Below are positions 1 to 7,611 of a stretch of 47,165 nt of DNA, in pieces (position 1 is the first letter of the stretch; every line of letters begins with the position of its first letter). Origin of the DNA: an uncultured Pseudomonadota bacterium (GTDB lineage: Bacteria > Pseudomonadota > Gammaproteobacteria > Steroidobacterales > Steroidobacteraceae); contig CAMLGF010000026.1 of the NCBI GenBank assembly GCA_946479515.1, positions 1 to 47,165 of the forward strand, given 5' to 3'. Under the pieces are notes generated by a model, which did not search any database, was not told the origin of the DNA, and worked only from the letters and a program-made list of their open reading frames with translations. Made by a program: the position numbers and the translations under genes.

Positions 1-190
1 ACGCCACCGGCAGGCCGAGCAGAATGCCGGCCAGCGCCCGGGTCGCAGACCAGTGCGGCGGCGGCGAGAGTCGTTCGGGCTGCAGGTCTACCAGCGCGGC
101 GCGGATGCTCAGCAATCCGCGCATGCCGCGCACGCCCACGGCTGACAACCCGGCGGCCGCGAACAGCCAGACGAACAGTGGCGCGCTCAT
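1..190 (-). CDS. Membrane protein, N-terminal part only (runs off the left edge)
   Basis: The minus-strand frame opens with ATG at 190, preceded by a purine-rich ACGGAGA ribosome site, and is still open at base 1, so only about 63 residues are visible. They begin MSAPLFVWLFAAAGLSAVG, a hydrophobic helix, followed by a basic stretch and a second apolar segment (ALAGILLGLPVA) at the edge. It lies 31 bp below the stop of the preceding small membrane ORF on the same strand, so it is probably the next gene of that operon. No family can be named from this fragment. Frame and start are fairly clear; function is unknown. Confidence 0.55.
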   Translation of the reverse strand, partial: MSAPLFVWLFAAAGLSAVGVRGMRGLLSIRAALVDLQPERLSPPPHWSATRALAGILLGLPVA

Positions 191-221
191 GCGGATCTCC
201 GTCGTGGCGCAGGCACGGACA

Positions 222-566
222 TCAGATTTCGACTCGCGCGAGGCGCCACAGCAGCGCGCAGCCGGCCGCTTCGACCGCGAGCAATGCCAGTTGCGCATCG
301 GTGGGAATCTGCGCATCGAGCGTGCGCAGCACCACCAGCGCCAGCGGCGGCAGACAGGCGACCATGGCGCCGCGCCGCAAGCCCGGCGCCGCGCGCGCCA
401 GCATTTTGCGTTCGAAGGCGGCGTGACGGCGCAGGCGCAAGGCCAGGCGCTGCGCGGCATCGGCCAGGGCCTGCGGACCGGCCTGCTTCAGTTCCTGCGC
501 CAGTTGCAGCGGCGCGGCCTCGGCGAACCGCAGGCCGAGAATGCGCGCCCGCAGCGCGTCGTCCAT
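222..566 (-). CDS. Small membrane protein resembling the C-terminal half of a TadB/GspF-like protein
   Basis: A 114-residue ORF with an amphipathic, Arg/Ala/Leu-rich N-terminal half (about residues 1-65) and two apolar helices near residues 68-83 and 90-107, ending LLWRLARVEI. The helical domain followed by a membrane hairpin and a basic tail recalls the end of TadB/TadC-type (T2SS-F) inner-membrane proteins. That is resemblance by eye, not a firm assignment. The frame remains open upstream of the ATG for 16 codons, back to the TAG that ends the 40-residue ORF at 615-737, and both lie in the same frame. It may therefore be the second half of a gene split by a stop codon, or a separate gene using an upstream non-ATG start. 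Confidence 0.45.
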   Translation of the reverse strand: MDDALRARILGLRFAEAAPLQLAQELKQAGPQALADAAQRLALRLRRHAAFERKMLARAAPGLRRGAMVACLPPLALVVLRTLDAQIPTDAQLALLAVEAAGCALLWRLARVEI

Positions 567-614
567 GGGCAGGTGCCGATCGGCGCGGCGTACCGCCGCC
601 GCAAAGGCGGCGAG

Positions 615-737
615 CTAGGTCGCGACCGAGCTCGCCTCGCTGCTCGCGCGCCGGCGGCGTGCGGCGGCGATCGCCGGCAGCGCGATGAAACAGGCCAGAA
701 TCGGCCACAGCAGATAGACGGTGCCGGCACTCACCAT
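615..737 (-). CDS. 40-residue single-span membrane peptide
   Basis: The frame starts MVSAGTVYLLWPILACFIA and continues with a basic RRRR stretch, giving one N-terminal transmembrane helix with a positive cytoplasmic side. Its ATG overlaps by 7 nt the stop of the ORF at 731-844, typical of translational coupling. It ends in TAG at 615-617. The same frame then stays open into the 222-566 ORF, which raises the possibility of an interrupted 171-codon gene. No family is recognised. It is too short to be certain, but hydrophobicity and coupling favour real coding. Confidence 0.4.
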   Translation of the reverse strand: MVSAGTVYLLWPILACFIALPAIAAARRRRASSEASSVAT

Positions 738-844
738 GGCGCCCGGCCGATCAGGCCGCCGAAATCCCGCCACAACGCCGTGAGCAAGGCCAGTGCGAAT
801 CCCAGCCACCACAGCCGCATCTGTCTCTTCGCGCGCGAGTCCAT
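731..844 (-). CDS. 37-residue single-span membrane peptide
   Basis: This short minus-strand ORF begins MDSRAKRQMRLWWLGFALAL and ends GLIGRAPW. It has a basic N-terminus, one membrane helix and a short tail. Its TGA lies inside the first codons of the next ORF (ATGGTGA arrangement). It sits about 70 bp below the zinc-ribbon membrane protein gene on the same strand. The overlap with the next ORF and the clean membrane helix are the only support; no homologue is recognised. Confidence 0.35.
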   Translation of the reverse strand: MDSRAKRQMRLWWLGFALALLTALWRDFGGLIGRAPW

Positions 845-913
845 GCGCGCATTCAAGCGCAGCGCCGGCGGCGCGTCAGCGCGTGAATCCGGCGCGCTTC
901 GCCAGATTTGCGC

Positions 914-1465
914 TCAGGCCTTCACGGCCGCCAGCGTCCTGGCCTGAATCGCTTCCCGGTTGGCCGTGGTGAACACATTCAGATAGTCGGGGTTGGTGAA
1001 GGCGAGCTTCATGAACGCCACCCGGCCGGCATCATCGTCGAAATGCAATGTCGCCCGCTTGATGCGCACCGGCTGGTAGTAGCTGGTCTGCGGCGGCCTG
1101 GGCCGCCGCAACCGATAAAACAGCGTGACCAGCAGCAGCCCGACCAGGGCCGCGACCGCGAACAGATGATCGATCATCCACAACGGCAGGCTGACGTTCT
1201 CGCCCAGGATCAGCAGTGCCCCGAACACGACGCAGGAGGTCAGGACCCATGCGAGCAGTCGCGAAAACCAGCCCGCGGGACGGCGGCGCGTGCTCTTGCG
1301 ACAGTTCGCGCAGATCGGAATCGCCAGCTGGAACGTGGTCTCGATGCCGCCGAAACCGAAATGACGCGTGACCCGCGTGTCCTGGATCTCCGTCATGCAA
1401 TCGGTGTCGCCGCAATTGCAGCAGAAGGTCGCTGGAAAATTCAGCGGCGGGGACTCGGCGCGCAT
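914..1465 (-). CDS. Zinc-ribbon-like two-span membrane protein
   Basis: A 183-residue protein with a cysteine-rich N-terminus: C15/C16, C18 and C23, then C52 and C55 (CANC). This is a plausible zinc ribbon or rubredoxin-like knuckle. Two membrane helices follow near residues 68-88 and 97-117, then a basic RLRRPRPP stretch and a soluble C-terminal domain of about 60 residues containing a DDD motif. It starts 7 bp after the mmsA stop, so it is probably co-transcribed with that gene. No specific function can be assigned. Expected place: inner membrane with both soluble parts on the cytoplasmic side. Confidence 0.75.
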   Translation of the reverse strand: MRAESPPLNFPATFCCNCGDTDCMTEIQDTRVTRHFGFGGIETTFQLAIPICANCRKSTRRRPAGWFSRLLAWVLTSCVVFGALLILGENVSLPLWMIDHLFAVAALVGLLLVTLFYRLRRPRPPQTSYYQPVRIKRATLHFDDDAGRVAFMKLAFTNPDYLNVFTTANREAIQARTLAAVKA

Positions 1466-1472
1466 CGCGGCG

Positions 1473-2990
1473 TCACTTCATCGTCGGCATGATGAACTCG
1501 GCGCCGCCTGGACCGCCGGCACCCTCCGGCCAGCGGCTGGTCACGGTCTTCAATCGCGTGTAGAAACGCACGCCTTCCATGCCGTGCATGGCGTGATCGG
1601 CGAAGCTCGAGCGCCGCCAGCCGCCGAAACTCATGAAGGCCATGGGCACCGGGATGGGCACGTTGACGCCCACCATGCCCACCTCGATCTGCTGCACGAA
1701 GGCGCGCGCCGCGGCGCCGTCGCGCGTGAAGACCGCGGTGCCGTTCGCGAACTCGTGCGCGTTCACGAGCCGCACGGCATCGGCCAGCGTCGCCACGCGC
1801 AGCACCACCAGCACCGGCCCGAAGATCTCCTCGCGATAGATCTGCATCTGCGGCGTGACGTGATCGAACAGGCTGCCACCCAGGAAGAAGCCGTGTTCGT
1901 AGCCCGGGACGCGCACGCCGCGGCCATCGACCACCAGGCGCGCGCCCTCGGCGACGCCGGCCGCGATGTACGCCGACACCCGCTCGCGATGCGCCGCGGT
2001 GACCAGCGGACCCATGTCGGCCTCGCCGTTCTGCGAGTGGTCGACGCGCAGATTGCGCACGCGCCCGGCGAGCGCCTCGACCAGCCGGTCGCCCGTGCCC
2101 TCGCCCACGGCCACCGCCACGGAGATCGCCATGCAGCGCTCGCCCGCCGAACCGTACGCGGCGCCTAACAAGGCATCGGCCACCTGATTCACGTCGGCAT
2201 CGGGCAGCATCACCAGGTGATTCTTGGCGCCACCCAGCGCCTGCACCCGCTTGCCATGCGCAGTGCCTTCGCGCTGCACGTACGCGGCGATCGGCGTGGA
2301 GCCGACGAAACTCACCGCATCCACGCCCGGATGGCGCAGCAGCGCATCCACCGCGACCTTGTCGCCGTTCACCACGTTGAACACGCCGGGCGGCAGGCCG
2401 GCTTCCGCCAGCCACTGCGCCAGCAGCAGCGCGGCGCCCGGATCGCGCTCCGAGGGTTTGAGGATGAAGGCGTTGCCGCAGGCCAATGCCACCGGAAACA
2501 TCCACAGCGGCACCATTGCCGGGAAATTGAATGGCGTGATGCCGGCCGCCACGCCGAGCGGCTGGCGCAGCGAATAGCTGTCCACGCCCGTACCCACGTC
2601 CGGCGCGAATTCTCCCTTGGTGAGATGTGGTGCGCCGCAGGCGAACTCCACCACTTCCAGGCCGCGCGTGACCTCGCCCGCGGCATCGCTGACCAGCTTG
2701 CCGTGTTCCGCCGCGATCAGCCGCGCCAGTTCCGCGCGGCGCTGTTCCAGCAGTTCCTTGAAGCGAAACAGCACGCGCGCGCGCTTCAACGCCGGGATCG
2801 CGGCCCAGCCGGGAAATGCCGCGCGCGCCGCGTGCACGGCGGCGTCCACCTCCGCCTCGCTCGCCAGCGCGACACGCGCCGCGACCGCGCCCAGCGAGGG
2901 ATTGAATACATCCCCGGCGCGCCCGGAACCGCCCGGCGTGAGGCGTCCGGCGATCCAGTGGGAGTAGGAACTGACGCCCTCGCGAGTCAT
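1473..2990 (-). CDS. mmsA: Methylmalonate-semialdehyde dehydrogenase (CoA-acylating)
   Basis: A 505-residue aldehyde dehydrogenase of the MmsA type, which converts methylmalonate or malonate semialdehyde plus CoA and NAD to propionyl- or acetyl-CoA in valine, inositol and beta-alanine catabolism. Visible hallmarks are [16 protein letters not shown] (about residues 151-166), the NAD-site FVGSTPI, the MMSDH-specific ALGGAKNH segment (251-258) where other aldehyde dehydrogenases carry the general-base Glu, and the catalytic cysteine C286 in GSAGERCMA. The frame is open 60 codons further upstream, but the ATG at 2990 gives the normal family length and leaves 46 bp to the divergent gene at 3037. 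No valine-pathway partner is adjacent, so the physiological substrate is inferred only from the family. Confidence 0.93.
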   Translation of the reverse strand: MTREGVSSYSHWIAGRLTPGGSGRAGDVFNPSLGAVAARVALASEAEVDAAVHAARAAFPGWAAIPALKRARVLFRFKELLEQRRAELARLIAAEHGKLVSDAAGEVTRGLEVVEFACGAPHLTKGEFAPDVGTGVDSYSLRQPLGVAAGITPFNFPAMVPLWMFPVALACGNAFILKPSERDPGAALLLAQWLAEAGLPPGVFNVVNGDKVAVDALLRHPGVDAVSFVGSTPIAAYVQREGTAHGKRVQALGGAKNHLVMLPDADVNQVADALLGAAYGSAGERCMAISVAVAVGEGTGDRLVEALAGRVRNLRVDHSQNGEADMGPLVTAAHRERVSAYIAAGVAEGARLVVDGRGVRVPGYEHGFFLGGSLFDHVTPQMQIYREEIFGPVLVVLRVATLADAVRLVNAHEFANGTAVFTRDGAAARAFVQQIEVGMVGVNVPIPVPMAFMSFGGWRRSSFADHAMHGMEGVRFYTRLKTVTSRWPEGAGGPGGAEFIMPTMK

Positions 2991-3036
2991 GTGGGAAGGA
3001 GTGTAGCGCCGGTCACCCTGGCCGTATATTTGCACG

Positions 3037-3666
3037 ATGCAGAAACCCACCGAACGTGAAAAGCAGTTGGCCGACATCGAGCGTCTGCTCGCCGAGGCGC
3101 CCGACGAAGCGGGTCGCCGCGATCTGGAGCGGCTGCGCGAATCGCTGAACTCTCCGGAGATGATCGACATGGCGCGCGCGGCCGAATCCGCACCCCGGCG
3201 CGCGCCGTCCGATCTGGTGCTGCACTTCCACGCGCCTCAGTATCCCATTCCGCTGACCGCCGCCGGCTGCGTGCTCACCAGCGCCATCTGCCTGTATGCC
3301 GCCATACTGGCGTGGTCGAATCCGCTGCTCCTGATCGCCGGGCGCGTGCTCAATCTGTGGCTGATCGCGGCATTTTTCGGCGCGCTGTCTGCGGTGTTCA
3401 CCGCCCTGTCCTTCAAGCGCAGCTTCTTCGTGCGCATCGACACCGAAGGCCTTTCCGCGCGCAGGCACGGCCGGCGCTGGGCCCATCTGCGCGCCGGCGA
3501 CGTGCGCTGGAAGGACATCCGCTCATTGCAGGAACTCGACGGCGTGCTGGAAATACGCGCCGCCGGTGGCGAGGTCATCCAGGTCCCGCGCCGGCTCGTG
3601 AACTACAAGGTGCTCAAGCACCATCTCGACACCATGGTGATGCTGTACGGTGAGCGCGCGGATTGA
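3037..3666 (+). CDS. Two-span inner-membrane protein with C-terminal PH-like domain
   Basis: A 209-residue protein. The N-terminal 50 residues are charged and helical ([13 protein letters not shown]...), probably a short coiled coil. Two apolar helices lie near residues 72-92 and 98-125. The C-terminal 80 residues ([19 protein letters not shown]...[33 protein letters not shown]) have the beta-rich look of a bacterial PH-like domain, as in membrane proteins with a conserved WxDI element. It is divergent from mmsA (46 bp) and convergent with the EamA gene. Function unknown; coding status is clear from composition. Confidence 0.75.
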   Translation: MQKPTEREKQLADIERLLAEAPDEAGRRDLERLRESLNSPEMIDMARAAESAPRRAPSDLVLHFHAPQYPIPLTAAGCVLTSAICLYAAILAWSNPLLLIAGRVLNLWLIAAFFGALSAVFTALSFKRSFFVRIDTEGLSARRHGRRWAHLRAGDVRWKDIRSLQELDGVLEIRAAGGEVIQVPRRLVNYKVLKHHLDTMVMLYGERAD

Positions 3667-3701
3667 TCAGCGGCGCAATGCCGCGGCAGCCTCGCGCCGC
3701 G

Positions 3702-4601
3702 TCACGCCCGCGAAACCGTCATCACTCCGGCGATCGTCACGGCGCCGCCGAGCACCATCGACGGCAGCAGTCGTTCACCGAGCAGCAGCACGCTGATGGC
3801 GACGCCGAATACCGGCACGAGATTGTTGAAGATGCTCGTGGTCGAGGCGCCGACTTTCTTCACCGACATGTAGTACCAGACGAAGGCGATGGCCGTGCCG
3901 AACACGCCGAGATACAGCAGCGACACGACCATGCGTCCGTCGAGTTGGGTCGGGTGCAAGGTGCCGAAGGCCGGTGCGGCCAGCACGCCGAGCATCAGCG
4001 TGCCCCAGAGCGCCGCGTAGTTCGTGGCCGCGAGTGGCGAGAGCCCACCCAGCACCCGCCGGCCGAGGATGGTGTACAGCGCCCAGGAAGTCACGGCGGC
4101 GAACATGCAGGCCTCCCCCACGCCCACGCCGCCATTGACGAAACTGCCGAGATCTCCCTTCGAGACCACGATGGCGACGCCGAGCAAGGCGATGACGACG
4201 CCACTCCAGCGGCGCAGGCTCAGCCGCTCCTTGAGCGCGACCGCGGAAATGGCGATGGTGATGGCGGGATTCAGCGCGATGATCAGCGCCGCGCGGCTCG
4301 CGGGCAGCCTGGCCAGCGCGGCCATGAAGAACAGGTTGTAGGCGAAGACACCGAACAGGCCCAGCACGAAAGTGGCGCCCCACTGGCGCGGCGTGAGGCG
4401 CGGCAGGCCGCCTTCGAGCACGAAGGCCGCGACCAGCAGAGCCGCGCAGGCCACCACATAGCGCGCGAACGAACCCATGAGCGGCGTGAGCGTGGCGACC
4501 ACGATCTTGCCGGCGACGAAGGTGCCGCCCCAGATCGCGGGCACGGCCACGAGTCGCGCCAGGTCGATCGGGCGCGCGGCGCGCGCAGCCGGCGGCGTCA
4601 C
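3702..4601 (-). CDS. EamA/DMT-family transporter
   Basis: A drug/metabolite-transporter superfamily protein of 299 residues with ten predicted membrane helices arranged as two EamA repeats; the first begins VPAIWGGTFVAGKIVVA and the second spans the SWALYTILGRRVLGGLSPLAATNYAALWG region. The frame is open further upstream, but that part overlaps cysQ. The GTG at 4601 forms a GTGA overlap with the cysQ stop and gives normal EamA length. Members export metabolites or amino acids; the substrate cannot be read from the sequence. It is the last gene of the glgB-glgX-malQ-cysQ run and ends about 35 bp from the convergent gene at 3666. Confidence 0.88.
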   Translation of the reverse strand: MTPPAARAARPIDLARLVAVPAIWGGTFVAGKIVVATLTPLMGSFARYVVACAALLVAAFVLEGGLPRLTPRQWGATFVLGLFGVFAYNLFFMAALARLPASRAALIIALNPAITIAISAVALKERLSLRRWSGVVIALLGVAIVVSKGDLGSFVNGGVGVGEACMFAAVTSWALYTILGRRVLGGLSPLAATNYAALWGTLMLGVLAAPAFGTLHPTQLDGRMVVSLLYLGVFGTAIAFVWYYMSVKKVGASTTSIFNNLVPVFGVAISVLLLGERLLPSMVLGGAVTIAGVMTVSRA

Positions 4602-5383
4602 TCCCGGCGCCCCCAGGCGACGAAATTTCCGTTTCGGAAGCCGGGTTTGCCATATCTGAACGGCTCGCCCGCGAGCGTGGTGACGCTGCCGCCCGCGGCC
4701 GCCAGCACGGCGTGCCCTGCTGCGGTGTCCCACTCCATGGTGGGACCGAGGCGCGGATACACGTCCGCCTGGCCGGCCGCGACCAGGCAGAACTTGAGCG
4801 ACGAGCCGATCGAGCGGAACTCTGCGACGTTGTAGTTAGCGAGGAAGGCGTCGGTCTCCGGTGAGCGGTGCGAGCGCGAGGCGACGGCGGTCAACCCGCC
4901 CGCCGGCGCAACCCGGGCGCGAATGGCGGCGCCCATCAAGGGCATGGTGCCGTCGGGATCGGCATCGATCTGCCCGGCGCGCCCCGCGCGCACGTCTCCC
5001 CAGTACAGCTCGCGCCGGGCCGGCGCGAGCACCACGCCGAGCACCGGCGTGCCGTTCTCGATCAACGCGATATTGACCGTGAACTCGTCGCGCTGACTGA
5101 TGAATTCCTTGGTGCCGTCGAGCGGATCCACCAGGAAGAACCGCGCGCCGCTCCCGGAAGCGGCAATGTCCGGCACCCGGCCCGCGGCCACGGACTCCTC
5201 GGCGACCACCGGAACATCCGGCGCGAGGTCGGCGAGGTCCTCGAGGATGATCTTCTCCGCGGCCTCGTCGGCGACCGTGACGGGCGAGGCATCGGGCTTG
5301 TCGCGCACGGCATAGCCCTGGGCGCGGACGGTCATGATGGCGCCGCCCGCGCGCTGCGCGGTATAGATCAGCGACTCGAGCAT
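4598..5383 (-). CDS. cysQ: 3'(2'),5'-bisphosphate nucleotidase CysQ (inositol-monophosphatase family)
   Basis: A 261-residue Mg-dependent, Li-sensitive phosphatase that hydrolyses 3'-phosphoadenosine 5'-phosphate to AMP, recycling the by-product of sulfate assimilation. Metal-site motifs are visible: E62-E63 in VVAEES, D86-P-L-D89-G-T in FFLVDPLDGTKEF and the late WDTAAGHAV motif. The KFCLVAAGQADVYPRLGPTMEWD stretch is typical of CysQ rather than SuhB. Start ATG at 5383 overlaps the malQ stop by 16 nt. Its place inside a glycogen operon is unusual; co-transcription by read-through is the simplest explanation. Confidence 0.92.
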   Translation of the reverse strand: MLESLIYTAQRAGGAIMTVRAQGYAVRDKPDASPVTVADEAAEKIILEDLADLAPDVPVVAEESVAAGRVPDIAASGSGARFFLVDPLDGTKEFISQRDEFTVNIALIENGTPVLGVVLAPARRELYWGDVRAGRAGQIDADPDGTMPLMGAAIRARVAPAGGLTAVASRSHRSPETDAFLANYNVAEFRSIGSSLKFCLVAAGQADVYPRLGPTMEWDTAAGHAVLAAAGGSVTTLAGEPFRYGKPGFRNGNFVAWGRRE

Positions 5384-7611
5384 GGCGGCATCATACGCGA
5401 CGCGGACATCGACGCGGCGAACTCGCGCACGTCCGCGCGCGCGAAGATCTCCGGCGCGGACTGCGTCATGCGCCGGGTCCAGTTGCGATACTCGCTGCTG
5501 GTCCCGGGGATGTTCACCGGTTCGCGCATGCCGATCATGTCCTCGAGCTGCACGGTGACCAGCGCCGCCGCGCTCCGGCCCAGATACACGTGCACGGCGC
5601 GCGCCAGCTCCGCCGTACACGGCGGCGGCGCGGGCGCGCAGTCCGCGGTCTCGACGCTGCGATCCTCGGGCCACAGCCCTTCGCGCCGCAGCGCGCGCAG
5701 CAACCGCAGTCGCTCCTGCTGGCGCTCGCGCCGCGCGCGCTCGCCCACCGCGGCATCGGCGTAGAAGCCGAGTTTCTCCCACAGATCGATGTCGTAGCCG
5801 GTCCACCAGCCGCGCAGCGTGGGCAGGTCGTGCGTGGTGAACGTGGCCAGTGCCTGGCGCAGGTAGTCGGCGGGCGCGACGAATTCCCCATCGCGCTGCT
5901 CGAACATCACCACCTTGTAGTGATACACGCCGAACCGCGGCAGCGCGCGCCGGATCTCGTCGGGCACCACGCCCAGATCCTCCCCCACGACCAGGCACTG
6001 GTTGCGGTGGCTCTCGATCGCCACCACGGCCAGCAAGTCCTCGAGTGGATAGTGCACGTAGCCGCCGTCCACCGACTTGAGGCCGCGCGGCACCCACCAT
6101 TGCCGGAACAGCGCCATCACGTGATCCAGCCGCAGCGCACCGCAGTTGCGCATGCTCGCGCGCACCAGCGCCGCGAACGGCGCGTACGCCGCCTCGCGCA
6201 GCTGCCGCGGATCCTGCGGCGGGATGCCCCATTCCTGGCCGGCGACGCCGAGCGGATCCGGCGGCGCGCCGATGGCCGCGTCCATGCAGTACAGCGTCTG
6301 GTCGGACCAGGTCTCGGATCCCGACGCGTTCACGCCCACGGCATAGTCGCCATACAGCCCGACCGCGAGGCCGAGTTCGCACGCCAGCTGGCGCACGGCC
6401 GCCAGCTGCTCGGCCGCCAGCCACTGCAGGTAGGCGAAGAACTCGACCTCGCCGGCGCGCTCGCGCGCGAACCGGCGCACCGCCTCGCCGCGCGGGTCGT
6501 GGTATTCCTTCGGCCAGTTCTGCCAGCCCGCCGCGCAGCCCAGCGTCTTCCTGAAATGCCGGTCGAGTGCATCGAACAGCGCATGCAGACGCAGCGCCTC
6601 GCCGCGCTCGCTCAGGAAATCGCGGAACTGCGAGGCGCGGGGCGTGTGCTCGTCGAGATGGATTTCCCGGAACAGCTGGTAGGCGGCCTCGAGCACGGGT
6701 AGTTTGAGCGCGGCGACCCCCGCGTAGTCCACCTGGTCCGCGCCGCGCACGCGCGCCAGGCGCGCCGCGAAGACGCGCGTGTCGATGAGCGCCCGGGCGC
6801 GCGCCGAGGCACGCACGTCCGGCACCGCGTGCACGTCGATGAACATGACGTTCAAGGCGTGGCGGCTGGAGGCAGAGTACGGCGAATACAGCAATGGATC
6901 GGCGGGAAACAGCGCGTGCAGCGGGCTCACGCCGACGAAGCCCGCGCCCGCGGCTGCCGCCAGCCGCAGCAGCTGCGCGAGGTCCGTGAAGTCGCCAATG
7001 CCCCAATTGTCCGCCGAGCGCAGCGTGTACAGCTGCACGGCCACGCCCCAGAGCTTGCCGCCCTCGGCGACCGGCCGCGGTTGGTATGCCCGCTCGGGCG
7101 CGACCAGCAATGGGCAGCTTTCCCGGCCGGCATGTTCGAGATCGAGTTCCAGGCGGTGGTAGCCGGGCGGCAGATCTTCCGGCAGGGGCAGATCGCGCAG
7201 CATGTACCAGCGGCCCTCCCGCTGCCAGGCGCCGCGTTCGGGCAGGCTCCAGGCGTGCGCCTCGCCCGAACGTTCGCCACCCTCTTCGAGCAGCACGCGC
7301 CAGCGCAGCAGTGCGTTGTGTTCGATGGCCGGCGTGTTGACGCGCACGGCGCGGCTGCCGGCGCACGACACCGCCACGCCGCCCAACAAGCCCGAGGGAT
7401 GGATGGCCTCGGATTCGGCGATCTGGCGTTCCAGGTCCGCCGCGTCGTCCAGCCGACAGTGCATGGCGCGCAGGATCGCGGCCTTGGTGCGCAGAGAGAA
7501 ACGCTTGAGCTCGCCCTGGTACGAGTGATACGCGTCACCGATGCCGCGCGCGCGCGCGAGGCGTTCGATGAGCGGGGCGAGTCCGGTCAGTTCCTCGGTT
7601 TCAGTCGACAC
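5368..7611 (-). CDS. malQ: 4-alpha-glucanotransferase (amylomaltase)
   Basis: A 747-residue GH77 enzyme that transfers glucan segments between maltodextrins, releasing glucose. The N-terminal region of about 150 residues precedes the catalytic barrel, as in long proteobacterial MalQ. Motifs include NWGIGDFTDL, the nucleophile D496 in LRLDHVMALFRQWW, the acid/base E544 in VGEDLGVVPDEIR and D595 in FTTHDLPTLRGWW. It starts with GTG and overlaps the end of glgX by 11 nt; its own end overlaps cysQ. Together with glgX and glgP it would process the short branches freed by debranching. Cytoplasmic. Confidence 0.95.
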   Translation of the reverse strand: MSTETEELTGLAPLIERLARARGIGDAYHSYQGELKRFSLRTKAAILRAMHCRLDDAADLERQIAESEAIHPSGLLGGVAVSCAGSRAVRVNTPAIEHNALLRWRVLLEEGGERSGEAHAWSLPERGAWQREGRWYMLRDLPLPEDLPPGYHRLELDLEHAGRESCPLLVAPERAYQPRPVAEGGKLWGVAVQLYTLRSADNWGIGDFTDLAQLLRLAAAAGAGFVGVSPLHALFPADPLLYSPYSASSRHALNVMFIDVHAVPDVRASARARALIDTRVFAARLARVRGADQVDYAGVAALKLPVLEAAYQLFREIHLDEHTPRASQFRDFLSERGEALRLHALFDALDRHFRKTLGCAAGWQNWPKEYHDPRGEAVRRFARERAGEVEFFAYLQWLAAEQLAAVRQLACELGLAVGLYGDYAVGVNASGSETWSDQTLYCMDAAIGAPPDPLGVAGQEWGIPPQDPRQLREAAYAPFAALVRASMRNCGALRLDHVMALFRQWWVPRGLKSVDGGYVHYPLEDLLAVVAIESHRNQCLVVGEDLGVVPDEIRRALPRFGVYHYKVVMFEQRDGEFVAPADYLRQALATFTTHDLPTLRGWWTGYDIDLWEKLGFYADAAVGERARRERQQERLRLLRALRREGLWPEDRSVETADCAPAPPPCTAELARAVHVYLGRSAAALVTVQLEDMIGMREPVNIPGTSSEYRNWTRRMTQSAPEIFARADVREFAASMSASRMMPPCSSR

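Noticed and set aside
3667..3701. GCGGC/GCCGC hairpin between convergent genes as terminator
   Set aside because: The stem is only five pairs and there is no T-run.
4598..7366. A 922-codon minus-strand frame spanning malQ and cysQ
   Set aside because: Only the last 261 codons are CysQ; the rest is the antiphase shadow of malQ, rich in Arg/Ala/Gly without any motif. It is not a fusion protein.
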